Source: Chloroflexota bacterium
GTDB lineage: Bacteria > Chloroflexota > Anaerolineae > Anaerolineales > Anaerolineaceae
Assembly (NCBI GenBank): GCA_012798455.1
Contig: JAAZNC010000061.1
Location: 1 to 58,962, forward strand
DNA: 58,962 bases
Direction of reading: 5' to 3'
In this document: positions 43,744-52,014 of the stretch, piece by piece
Layout: each line of letters begins with the position of its first letter
How positions within the stretch are numbered: position 1 is the stretch's first letter
Notes under the pieces: generated by a model
Database searches by the model: none
Seen by the model: the letters and a program-made list of their open reading frames with translations, nothing else
Told to the model about the DNA's origin: nothing
Translations under genes and position numbers: made by a program

Positions 43744-45211
43744 TATTGAAATAGTTGTAGACTGCTGTTGAAATATTGGCAGTGAACAAATTGGCAGTAT
43801 CGAAGATCAACTGTACCGGATGGTACATGGAGACACAGATCACATAGTCGCCACCCGGACTGTAAACAATGCCCACATCATCGATGGCGTGCATTAATCC
43901 GTCGGTTTCGGTTATCCATCCATGTTTATGCCCGATGCGGGCGCCATCTGGCAGTCCTGCTTGTAGCAGAACCCCAATCTTGTTGCTGGTCAGATAGGTG
44001 ATCATGGTCTGGCATTCATTCTGGGTGATCTCACCCGGAAAGACAGCTGCGAAGGTGCCCCCGCCAGTTTTGGCACATTGGTAGATATCTTCCAGCAGCA
44101 TGCCCATATCGGCAGTGGTGGTCTGGTTGTAAGTGTCCGGGTTGGTAGTGTAATCGGTACGGGTATTTGCCGGGGTGAAGTAGCGTTCCAGTAATGGTGC
44201 TCCCAGGTAGAAATGACCTGCCAGGAAGGTGTTTGCCAAGCCCAGTTCCTGCATGGTATCTGTCACGATCAGTGGACCTAGCGTGGGGCTGAGGTAGGTT
44301 TCCATCAGATCATCCGCAGGATCGTTCTTGGACTGTTCGATCATCAACTGCATCATTTCAGCTGCGGTGGCTGAAGTAGGTTCGGGGATAGTCTTGAAAA
44401 CGGTGACCATAATGGGAATCTTGATGGTGCTGGCTGCGGTAAAGGAGATGCCGGGAGTGTAATCTACACCATTTTCATAAGCGAAATTGATCTCATTTCC
44501 ATTGGAAAGGTCTAACACATACACTTCGGTTAAACCGTCAAAACCTGATTTATCGATCAATTGTTTGAGCAATACTGCCAGGTTTTCCATGGTGGGGTCA
44601 GGCGGTGTCACTTTATTTACTACCAGATCAACTATTCGCAAATTTGACGATGATAATGCTCTTTCAATGTAAGGTAGCGAAGCGTCCACATCTAACACCT
44701 CACCTGCTTTGCCGATCTCAAAATAGGTGCTGCCTGCTATGGGTTGAGATTGTTCGGGAGAGTTATCGTAGCGGTTGGATATTTCGTCATACAGGAACAT
44801 CTTCAACTGTTTTTCATCGATGCTGTAGCTGATGGGAGTTTCTTGTGGGTCAGCGTTATGGTTCCATAGGTAATTCCAAAATGCGGCCCAGAAAGGGGCA
44901 TTGGTACGTTGCTGATCTGCTGCAGCGATCATGGTATCAATGTTTAATTTGAATCCCAGGGAAGAAGGCTTGATGTAAAAAACTTGATCACCATAGTGCA
45001 TTTCAATGGGATAACTGTAAGCTTCGGTTACTCGTGCAGCAGCGGCTTGCTGATCAAGTCCGCCAACAGCAATGCCGGCAATCACTGTACCGGATGGAAA
45101 ACCAGCACGTAAACGGCTGAAACGTACCAAATGAAGAACCAGAATGACGGCTGAAAGAACTAGCAGCGTTATTGCAATCCAACGCAACAGAGATATTCTC
45201 TGTAATTTCAT
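43733..45211 (-). CDS. Membrane-anchored class A beta-lactamase-like serine hydrolase
   Basis: A 492-residue protein with an N-terminal anchor helix (~10–28), a region ~35–200 like the putative peptidoglycan-binding domain 4 found in VanW/YkuD-type wall proteins, and a C-terminal beta-lactamase2 domain. Active site motifs: STIK (SxxK, ~258–261), SKNDPADDLM (in the place of SDN) and KHGW (in the place of KTG). The fused wall-binding part suggests peptidoglycan-related hydrolysis as likely as antibiotic degradation. AGGAG gives a normal Shine-Dalgarno. Confidence 0.82.
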   Translation of the reverse strand: MKLQRISLLRWIAITLLVLSAVILVLHLVRFSRLRAGFPSGTVIAGIAVGGLDQQAAAARVTEAYSYPIEMHYGDQVFYIKPSSLGFKLNIDTMIAAADQQRTNAPFWAAFWNYLWNHNADPQETPISYSIDEKQLKMFLYDEISNRYDNSPEQSQPIAGSTYFEIGKAGEVLDVDASLPYIERALSSSNLRIVDLVVNKVTPPDPTMENLAVLLKQLIDKSGFDGLTEVYVLDLSNGNEINFAYENGVDYTPGISFTAASTIKIPIMVTVFKTIPEPTSATAAEMMQLMIEQSKNDPADDLMETYLSPTLGPLIVTDTMQELGLANTFLAGHFYLGAPLLERYFTPANTRTDYTTNPDTYNQTTTADMGMLLEDIYQCAKTGGGTFAAVFPGEITQNECQTMITYLTSNKIGVLLQAGLPDGARIGHKHGWITETDGLMHAIDDVGIVYSPGGDYVICVSMYHPVQLIFDTANLFTANISTAVYNYFNISQ

Positions 45212-45288
45212 AATTATCTCCTACATCTCGACCTTCCATTTTACCAGAATGAAATTGAAACATGAAATATTGGATATACTTAATTTAT

Positions 45289-46968
45289 ATGAATGTCAAT
45301 AAAGAAACTCTGTTTAAAATGCTGAAGAGCAGTTTTTATTTCCAGGAAGTGCCGGAAAACTTTCTTACCTGGTTGGTTGATCGTTCGCAATTGTTGCAGT
45401 TCCAGGCGGAACAGATAATCTATGAGCAAGAAGCAGTGCCCGAAAAGCTGTACTTGATCGTGTCAGGATCGGTCTCGTTATATATTGAAGATAACAATAC
45501 ACAATACCTGGTGAATGGATTGCATGTGGAAGATATCTTTGGTGTGGAGGTCATGACCCAGAGTAGTGTGCGTATTACTTCTGCCAGAGCCGAAAAAAGA
45601 GCTGTTGTATTGGCAATCCCACTGCGTATTCTGCAAAAGATCACACAGGAATTCCCGGCATTTTCCATTCAATTCGATCTACAATTGCACAGCCTGCAAT
45701 TTCTTATCAAGAAGCCCATGAACTGGTTGCAAACGGATGAGGTGGTGTATTATATCAGCCGCGAACATCCCATTATCTTGGTGTTTCGTATTTTGAAACC
45801 TTTTCTGGTGTCAATCGCTTTTTTGATTTTGGCGGCGATCCTTTTCTATTCCAATACAATAACAACTGGAGCAGCTCTCTGGATGGGTGCGATCACTGGG
45901 GTGATGGGGCTGGTATGTGGCGCCTGGAACGCTTTTGATTGGATGAATGATTATTATGTGGTCACCAACCATCGGCTGGTCTTTATGGAAAAGATTGCCA
46001 TGCTGTATGATAGTCGCAAAGAAACGCCGTTTAGCGCCATCCTTTCGATTACCAAACAATCGACCTTGAATGGGCGTCTTTATAAATTCGGGGATGTGGT
46101 GATGCGAACTTTTACCGGATTGATCAAATTTCATAATGTGGAATATGCCGATGCGGTTGCGGATATCATTGAAAAACAATGGGTATTGAGGCAGGAAAAA
46201 ATATCTGCACAAGATGATGAAGACCCAGAAGTGCTGCTCAGACAGCAGATAGCTGGAAAGAACGCGCTTAAAAACCAAACTTCAGAAGAAAAATCCCATG
46301 ATCAACTGATAGCTCTCGGTACTGATTATGCAAGTGACCTGTTCTCACGATTGCTACGATTACGCCAGGTGATCGGCAACACTATTTATTACCGCACACA
46401 CTGGTTCGTTTTTATTCGTAAGACACTCTTGCCTTTTATTGGTTTAGCGACCTGTATCGTTTTTTTGTTAGCTCCACAAAATGGCTGGTTGGGTTTAGTA
46501 CCCGAAACGAGCGGAACCTATCAGGTCATCCTGGTGGGACTGGGAGCCGTGATGATGGCGTGGTGGATCTACAGCACCTGGGATTGGCGCAATGATTATT
46601 TCATGATCACCCCCGAACAGATTGTGGATGTCTATCGCAAACCTTTGGGAGTTGATGAACGCCGAGCAGCCCCTATTCGCAATATTCAAACCATCGAATT
46701 CAAGAAAAAAGGTATCTTTGGTTTATTGTTCAATTTTGGAACGGTCTTCATCCGTGTAGGGGATGTAGACTTCACCTTTGATTACGTCCCAGATCCATCC
46801 TATGTACAGCAAGAGATATTCAACCAGTTCAGAAGATTGAAAGATAAGGAGAAGAAGGATTCCATGCAGTTGAATGGAGAGAGGTTGGCACACTGGATGG
46901 ATGCATATCATAAGGTCATTAATACCCAGTCTTCGGAGGATCAGGAAGATAATACGGTTCAAAACTGA
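45289..46968 (+). CDS. cNMP-binding domain fused to two membrane bPH modules
   Basis: A 559-residue protein with unusual layout: an N-terminal cyclic-nucleotide-binding fold (~1–135; KLYLIVSGSVSLYIED, then FGVEVM and RITSARAEKRA where the phosphate cassette should be), followed by two copies of a two-helix plus bacterial PH (bPH2) unit. Copy 1 is ~170–295 (WNAFDWMNDYYVVTNHRLVF), copy 2 ~375–530 (TWDWRNDYFMITPEQIVDV). The cassette is shifted, so ligand binding is uncertain. I start at ATG 45289, eight bases after TATACT; an ATG 27 nt earlier is less likely because it lies in the promoter. Confidence 0.8.
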   Translation: MNVNKETLFKMLKSSFYFQEVPENFLTWLVDRSQLLQFQAEQIIYEQEAVPEKLYLIVSGSVSLYIEDNNTQYLVNGLHVEDIFGVEVMTQSSVRITSARAEKRAVVLAIPLRILQKITQEFPAFSIQFDLQLHSLQFLIKKPMNWLQTDEVVYYISREHPIILVFRILKPFLVSIAFLILAAILFYSNTITTGAALWMGAITGVMGLVCGAWNAFDWMNDYYVVTNHRLVFMEKIAMLYDSRKETPFSAILSITKQSTLNGRLYKFGDVVMRTFTGLIKFHNVEYADAVADIIEKQWVLRQEKISAQDDEDPEVLLRQQIAGKNALKNQTSEEKSHDQLIALGTDYASDLFSRLLRLRQVIGNTIYYRTHWFVFIRKTLLPFIGLATCIVFLLAPQNGWLGLVPETSGTYQVILVGLGAVMMAWWIYSTWDWRNDYFMITPEQIVDVYRKPLGVDERRAAPIRNIQTIEFKKKGIFGLLFNFGTVFIRVGDVDFTFDYVPDPSYVQQEIFNQFRRLKDKEKKDSMQLNGERLAHWMDAYHKVINTQSSEDQEDNTVQN

Positions 46969-47027
46969 GCGTGTTATAATTCAGATAATATTTATAATAA
47001 ATATAATAATATTTAGGTCAAGATAAA

Positions 47028-47540
47028 ATGAGTGTAAGAGAAGTGATCAAATTACCGCATCCAACATTGCGGAAAAAAGCACGTGATGTGCATGATTTCG
47101 GCGATGAGTTTCAAGAGTTGGTGGAAGATATGGTGGAAACTATGCGGGTTGAAGATGGAGTAGGTCTGGCAGCCCCGCAGGTGAATCAATCTTTTCGGGT
47201 CGTTGTGGTTGAATACCCCGAGGATGACAGCCAGGAAGATGCCCCGAAAAAGTTATTCGTCATGGTCAATCCCGAGATCGTGAAACGATCAGAAGAAACC
47301 ATATTGGGCATTGAAGGTTGTTTATCTGTTCCGGATATTGTGGGAGAGGTGGAACGATCAGAAAAAGTGGAAGTACGTGGGCTGAACCGTTACGGGAAGA
47401 AGATGAAAGTGCGCGCCAAAGGATGGCTGGCGCGTGTATTCCAGCATGAGATCGACCATCTGGATGGAGTGTTGTTCGTAGATCGTGCTACTCAGATCTG
47501 GAAGACCAGTGAGATAGAAGAAGAGGTGCCGGTAGAGTAA
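47028..47540 (+). CDS. def: Peptide deformylase
   Basis: A 170-residue enzyme that removes the formyl group from new proteins. All three motifs are present: GVGLAAPQ (~44–51), EGCLSVP with the metal-binding Cys, and QHEIDHLDG with the two His ligands and catalytic Glu. The substrate precedes Map in the same N-terminal maturation path (map is 5 kb upstream). The upstream 60 bp are AT-rich with several TATAAT-like boxes; AGGT serves as a weak Shine-Dalgarno. Confidence 0.95.
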   Translation: MSVREVIKLPHPTLRKKARDVHDFGDEFQELVEDMVETMRVEDGVGLAAPQVNQSFRVVVVEYPEDDSQEDAPKKLFVMVNPEIVKRSEETILGIEGCLSVPDIVGEVERSEKVEVRGLNRYGKKMKVRAKGWLARVFQHEIDHLDGVLFVDRATQIWKTSEIEEEVPVE

Positions 47541-47561
47541 GTATCGGGTACACTTAACCGC

Positions 47562-48770
47562 ATGTTTCTCAAACATTTATCGCTGACCAATTTCCGCACC
47601 TTCCAAAGGCTGGAGATCGATGTTCCGGCAGGAATTACAGTGATGGTGGGGAACAATGCACAGGGCAAAACCAGTTTTCTTGAAGCAATTAATTTCTTTT
47701 CTACATTAACCTCTGTTCAGGCAGGACGCGATCGGGAATTGATCAATTTTCATGCCCTGGATGAAGAATTGCCTGTGGCGCGTCTAGTAATGGAATTTAT
47801 ACGAGGGGAAAAGACGCATACCATGGAAGCGCGTTTGATTCTGGGGAATGGAGACAATGGAAATGGGCGTATGCGCAAAGAGGTGTTGCTGGATGGGGTG
47901 AAGCGGCCGCTGCAGCACGCACTGGGTAATTTCAATTCGGTTATCTTTCTTCCACAAATGACCGAAATTGTGGAAGATGGCCCGGATGTGCGGCGTCGTT
48001 ATCTGGATATGACCATCTCTCAGGTCTACAATGGTTATGCTCGCGAGCTCTCAGCCTATATGCAGGCTATCACCCAACGCAACGCCTTGTTGAAGAACTT
48101 GGCAGAAAGGGGTGGTGATCAAGCGCAACTTGATTTTTGGGATGAGCAGGTGGCGGAAAAGGGTAGTTTTATCATTCGCACCCGCGTGCAGATGCTGGCA
48201 GAATTCGAGGAATTGGCGTCACTAGTGCATCTCGCTTTAACTGCGCAGCAATCATCATTGAAGATAGAATATTTGCCGGGCTTGGATATGCGTGCCTTTA
48301 TGAGCGAACAAAAAGCCTTGGATATTGATTCAGCATCCGTATTTGAACTGCTGGAATTGAAACAGGATGAATTGAAGAGTACATTTATCCAGAAATTACA
48401 AGTTCTACACCGTGAAGAGATCCAGCGTGGTGTGACTACCATCGGACCGCACCGGGATGAATTACGCTTTGTCGCTAATCAGGTGGATACCGGTACTTAC
48501 GGCTCACGTGGTCAGGTTCGCACGGTGGTGATGGCACTTAAGGTAGGAGAGATGCGGTGGCTGCATGCCAAAACTGGCGAACGCCCGGTGCTGTTGCTGG
48601 ATGAAACCATGGCGGAATTGGATCTGGTACATCGCGATGCACTGCTGCATGCCCTGGCAGATTGTGAACAAGTTATCCTGACAGCCACCGATGCGCATAT
48701 GTTCAACGCTGACTTCTTGACAGGCTGCAATATATGGCAGGTGGAAGAAGGGCGAATTCAACCAGTTTAA
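47562..48770 (+). CDS. recF: DNA replication and repair protein RecF
   Basis: A 402-residue SMC-like ATPase that helps load RecA at gaps. Walker A GNNAQGKTSFLEAIN (~29–43), signature-like TYGSRGQVRTV and Walker B VLLLDETMAELD near the C-terminus, followed by TATDAHMF. The recF motif normally reads LLLDDVxSELD; here DETMAELD, a modest change. It is not in the usual dnaA–dnaN–recF–gyrB context. TACACT lies seven bases before the ATG and no Shine-Dalgarno is seen, so it may be leaderless, or coupled to def 21 nt upstream. Confidence 0.92.
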   Translation: MFLKHLSLTNFRTFQRLEIDVPAGITVMVGNNAQGKTSFLEAINFFSTLTSVQAGRDRELINFHALDEELPVARLVMEFIRGEKTHTMEARLILGNGDNGNGRMRKEVLLDGVKRPLQHALGNFNSVIFLPQMTEIVEDGPDVRRRYLDMTISQVYNGYARELSAYMQAITQRNALLKNLAERGGDQAQLDFWDEQVAEKGSFIIRTRVQMLAEFEELASLVHLALTAQQSSLKIEYLPGLDMRAFMSEQKALDIDSASVFELLELKQDELKSTFIQKLQVLHREEIQRGVTTIGPHRDELRFVANQVDTGTYGSRGQVRTVVMALKVGEMRWLHAKTGERPVLLLDETMAELDLVHRDALLHALADCEQVILTATDAHMFNADFLTGCNIWQVEEGRIQPV

Positions 48771-48878
48771 TTCCAGAATAAGAACATTCTTCTCCATTTA
48801 TGTATAATCATTAGCAATTCTAAAATTGGTGTGCTAAGATTCTAGTAACAAGCCATCGTAGCCGTAATAGGAGGGCAT

Positions 48879-51800
48879 ATGTCAGCATCCACTACACGCC
48901 AGATTCGAGTTTTCATCTCATCCACTTTTCGCGACATGCAGACAGAGCGTGATCATTTGGTTAAGTTTATATTCCCACAATTGAGAAAATTATGTGAAGA
49001 GCGGGGAGTGACCTGGAGTGAGGTGGACTTGCGCTGGGGTATCACCACTGAGCAATCCGCCGAAGGACAGGTGCTGCCGATTTGTCTACAAGAGATCCAA
49101 CGTTGCAAACCATATTTTATTGGATTATTGGGGGAACGGTATGGCTGGATACCGGAAAGGATAGATCCTGCCATAATAGAACGTGAACCATGGTTGGCAC
49201 AACAGTTAGATCATTCTGTCACCGAACTAGAGATCTTGTATGGAGTTCTCAATGACCCCATGATGGAAAAACATGCTTTTTTCTATTTTCGTGATCCGAA
49301 TGCAATTCCGGATGAGCGAAAAGATGATTATTTGGAAATGCCTAGCCAGGAAGAGATTGATCGTTTTGGTAAGGAAGAGGCGAATAAGCGAGCCAACTCA
49401 CGGAAAGAAAAATTATCAGTTCTAAAAGAACGTATCCGTAAAAGCAGACTCCCTTTGAAAGAAGGATTTCAGAATCCACAGCAGTTAGGGACATGGGTTT
49501 TGGCGGATATGACTGCAATTATCGAGCAAATGTACCCAGAGGGTTCCCAACCCACACCTCTAAAACTTGAAGGATTGGCGCATGAATCTTTTGCCATAAG
49601 TCGAGCCAGAGTTTATATCGGGGGTGAAAAATATTTTAGAAAGATCGATGAGCATTTATCGACCACACATTTACCGCTGGTGGTTTTAGGTGAATCTGGA
49701 ATTGGGAAATCTGCCCTTTTGGCGAACTGGGGATTGAAATATCGCAAGGAGAATCCTGATACGCTGGTATTGATGCATTTCGTTGGAGCTAGCGCAGCAT
49801 CGGGTGATTGGGCTGCCATGCTGCGCAGATTTTTGAGTGAACTGCAGGAGCGGTTTGATATCGAGGGCGAGATCCCGTCGGATGCAAATGAATTGCGGGA
49901 AGTCTTTTCTGATTGGTTATACAAAGCTGGTCAAAAAGGGCAGGTGTTACTTATTATTGACGCATTGAATCAATTAGAAGATAAACAGGGAGCGCCGGAA
50001 TTAACCTGGCTACCCATGACATTTCCTGATAGTGTACAGGTGGTCATTTCAACTTTACCTGGAAAATCGCTGGATTCATTGAATAAGAGAGGATATCCCG
50101 TACTATGTGTAGAACCGCTAACTCAACAGGAGCAAGAAGAATTTATACGGATATTTTTGGAGCAATATTCCAAACAGTTGGATGCGCAGCAAACAAGAAA
50201 AATAATGAGAGACCCAGCATTAACCAATCCATTAGGATTGCGCATTTTACTGGATGAATTACGCCAATTTGGATCTTATGAACATTTGGATGAAACTATC
50301 CAGGGTTATTTAAACGCCGATTCAATAACCGGATTGCTGGAAATGGTATTTGAACGCTGTGAAAATGACTTTGAAGTAGAAAGACCTGGTTTGGTGAAAG
50401 ATACGCTTTGCTACATCTGGGCAGCCAGGCAGGGTCTATCAGAAGCAGAATTATTAGATTTACTGGGAAAAGAAGGAAAGCCATTAGCCCAACATATCTG
50501 GTCACCGCTGCATCTTGCTCTCGAAGGATCATTGTTGGAACGCAGCGGCTTGATCGGTTTTTCTCATGAATTTATTCGTCAGGCGGTAGAAAAACATTAT
50601 CTTGCGAATGAAGCAGAACGAAATATGATTTACAAAGTTTTGGCTGATTATTTTGAGAATATCCTCGACTACCCACAACGAAAAGTTATCGAACTGCCTT
50701 GGCAGCTACAGAGAATGAAAGATTGGGATAGGTTATATGCAGTTTTAGCTGACCCCGCCTTTTTTATGGCTCAATGGCGTATCAATCAGTATGACCTCTA
50801 TACATATTGGACTTCTGTAGAAGAAAATTCGGATCTAAATAGGGTTCAAGCATATCAGGATGTTATAAAAAATCCCCTTATCTCTGGTTATAAACTTTTC
50901 CTGGTTGAACTTTCTTTATTCCTTATGAGTTCGGGCTATCTGGAAGATGCCATGACCTTATTTAAAAAGCAAGAGAGAATTGGCAGGGCTGGCGGGGATC
51001 TCAATTACATACAAAATTCTCTGGGTCACCAGGCTTTGATCTTGAAAACGTGGGGCAAATTAGATGAAGCCATGATAATGCAGAAAGAAAAGGAACGCAT
51101 CTGCAATCAATTGGGAAATACATCTGGCGTGCAAGCTGCTCTGGGGAATCAAGCCATAATTCTGATGGAGCAGGGCAGGTTGGATGAAGCCATGAAATTA
51201 TTCAAAGAACAGGAGAATACATATCGCAAGATGGGGGATAAAGATGGTTTGCAGCGTTCCCTAGGCAATCAGGCATTGATCTTGAAAACCTGGGGCAAAT
51301 TTGATGAAGCCATGGCAATGCAAAAAGAAAAAGAATTGATTTGCAGAGAACTGGGGAATAAAGACGGTATCCAAATTTCCCTCGGAAATCAGGCTTTGAT
51401 CTTGAAGAACAAAGGCAAATTGGATGGAGCCGCAGCACTGTTCAAAGAACAGGAACAGATCGTCCGGGAGTTGAATAATAAGGATGCTCTCCAACAATCG
51501 CTGGGTTACCAGGCGCAGATCCTGCATACGCAGGGGAAATCGCAAGAAGCCATGGAAATGCATAAAGAAAAAGAGCGCATTTGCCGGGAATTAGGAAATT
51601 TGAATGGGATTCAGGAATCTCTGGGTGACCAGGCGATAATCATGCAGAAATGGGGCAAGATAGATGAATCCATGAGCCTTCTTGTGGAGAAAGAAAAAAT
51701 CTGCCTGCAGTTGAAGAGTGCACGGGGCTTATGCTTGACGTGGGTGTATCAGGGAACGAATTATCTTATCAAAGGTGATAAATCTGCTGCATTGAAATTG

Positions 51801-51887
51801 ATACAGAAAGCATATGATCTGGCGAAACAAAACGGATATCAGGTTCTTGCACAGCGAACGGAAAAACTTCTTGAAAAATTTTCATGA
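48879..51887 (+). CDS. DUF4062–STAND P-loop ATPase–TPR protein, copy 1
   Basis: A 1002-residue multidomain protein. Residues ~8–100 are a DUF4062 domain (IRVFISSTFRDMQTERDHLV, then SEVDLRWGITTEQSAEGQ). A P-loop STAND/NACHT-like ATPase follows at ~240–600: Walker A GESGIGKSALLANWG (~270–284) and Walker B VLLIIDALNQLED (~356–368). The C-terminal third (~700–945) is six exact 40-residue TPR units. This order resembles eukaryotic TEP1/nephrocystin-3-type proteins and bacterial STAND sensors. A strong AGGAGGGCAT Shine-Dalgarno and a possible promoter TATAAT at 48803–48808 precede it. No catalytic effector beyond DUF4062 is evident. Located between recF and its paralog. Confidence 0.9.
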   Translation: MSASTTRQIRVFISSTFRDMQTERDHLVKFIFPQLRKLCEERGVTWSEVDLRWGITTEQSAEGQVLPICLQEIQRCKPYFIGLLGERYGWIPERIDPAIIEREPWLAQQLDHSVTELEILYGVLNDPMMEKHAFFYFRDPNAIPDERKDDYLEMPSQEEIDRFGKEEANKRANSRKEKLSVLKERIRKSRLPLKEGFQNPQQLGTWVLADMTAIIEQMYPEGSQPTPLKLEGLAHESFAISRARVYIGGEKYFRKIDEHLSTTHLPLVVLGESGIGKSALLANWGLKYRKENPDTLVLMHFVGASAASGDWAAMLRRFLSELQERFDIEGEIPSDANELREVFSDWLYKAGQKGQVLLIIDALNQLEDKQGAPELTWLPMTFPDSVQVVISTLPGKSLDSLNKRGYPVLCVEPLTQQEQEEFIRIFLEQYSKQLDAQQTRKIMRDPALTNPLGLRILLDELRQFGSYEHLDETIQGYLNADSITGLLEMVFERCENDFEVERPGLVKDTLCYIWAARQGLSEAELLDLLGKEGKPLAQHIWSPLHLALEGSLLERSGLIGFSHEFIRQAVEKHYLANEAERNMIYKVLADYFENILDYPQRKVIELPWQLQRMKDWDRLYAVLADPAFFMAQWRINQYDLYTYWTSVEENSDLNRVQAYQDVIKNPLISGYKLFLVELSLFLMSSGYLEDAMTLFKKQERIGRAGGDLNYIQNSLGHQALILKTWGKLDEAMIMQKEKERICNQLGNTSGVQAALGNQAIILMEQGRLDEAMKLFKEQENTYRKMGDKDGLQRSLGNQALILKTWGKFDEAMAMQKEKELICRELGNKDGIQISLGNQALILKNKGKLDGAAALFKEQEQIVRELNNKDALQQSLGYQAQILHTQGKSQEAMEMHKEKERICRELGNLNGIQESLGDQAIIMQKWGKIDESMSLLVEKEKICLQLKSARGLCLTWVYQGTNYLIKGDKSAALKLIQKAYDLAKQNGYQVLAQRTEKLLEKFS
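50994..51713 (+). repeat. Six tandem 120-bp units encoding TPRs
   Basis: Six in-frame units of exactly 120 bp, each 40 residues, with the pattern SLGNQAxIL..xGKxDEAM..xKExExIC. Units begin at 50994, 51114, 51234, 51354, 51474 and 51594. Neighbouring units share long identical DNA stretches, suggesting recent duplication or gene conversion. Confidence 0.88.
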
Positions 51888-52014
51888 TATTTTTCCTGAA
51901 AATATTTCTATATATCTATGATTTGGACAGACTGATGTATTTGCTTTTATCAAATCTAAAACCATTATGTTAGAGAAAGTAGAATAGGGCATCACAATCA
52001 TTGAAGGAGGGCAC

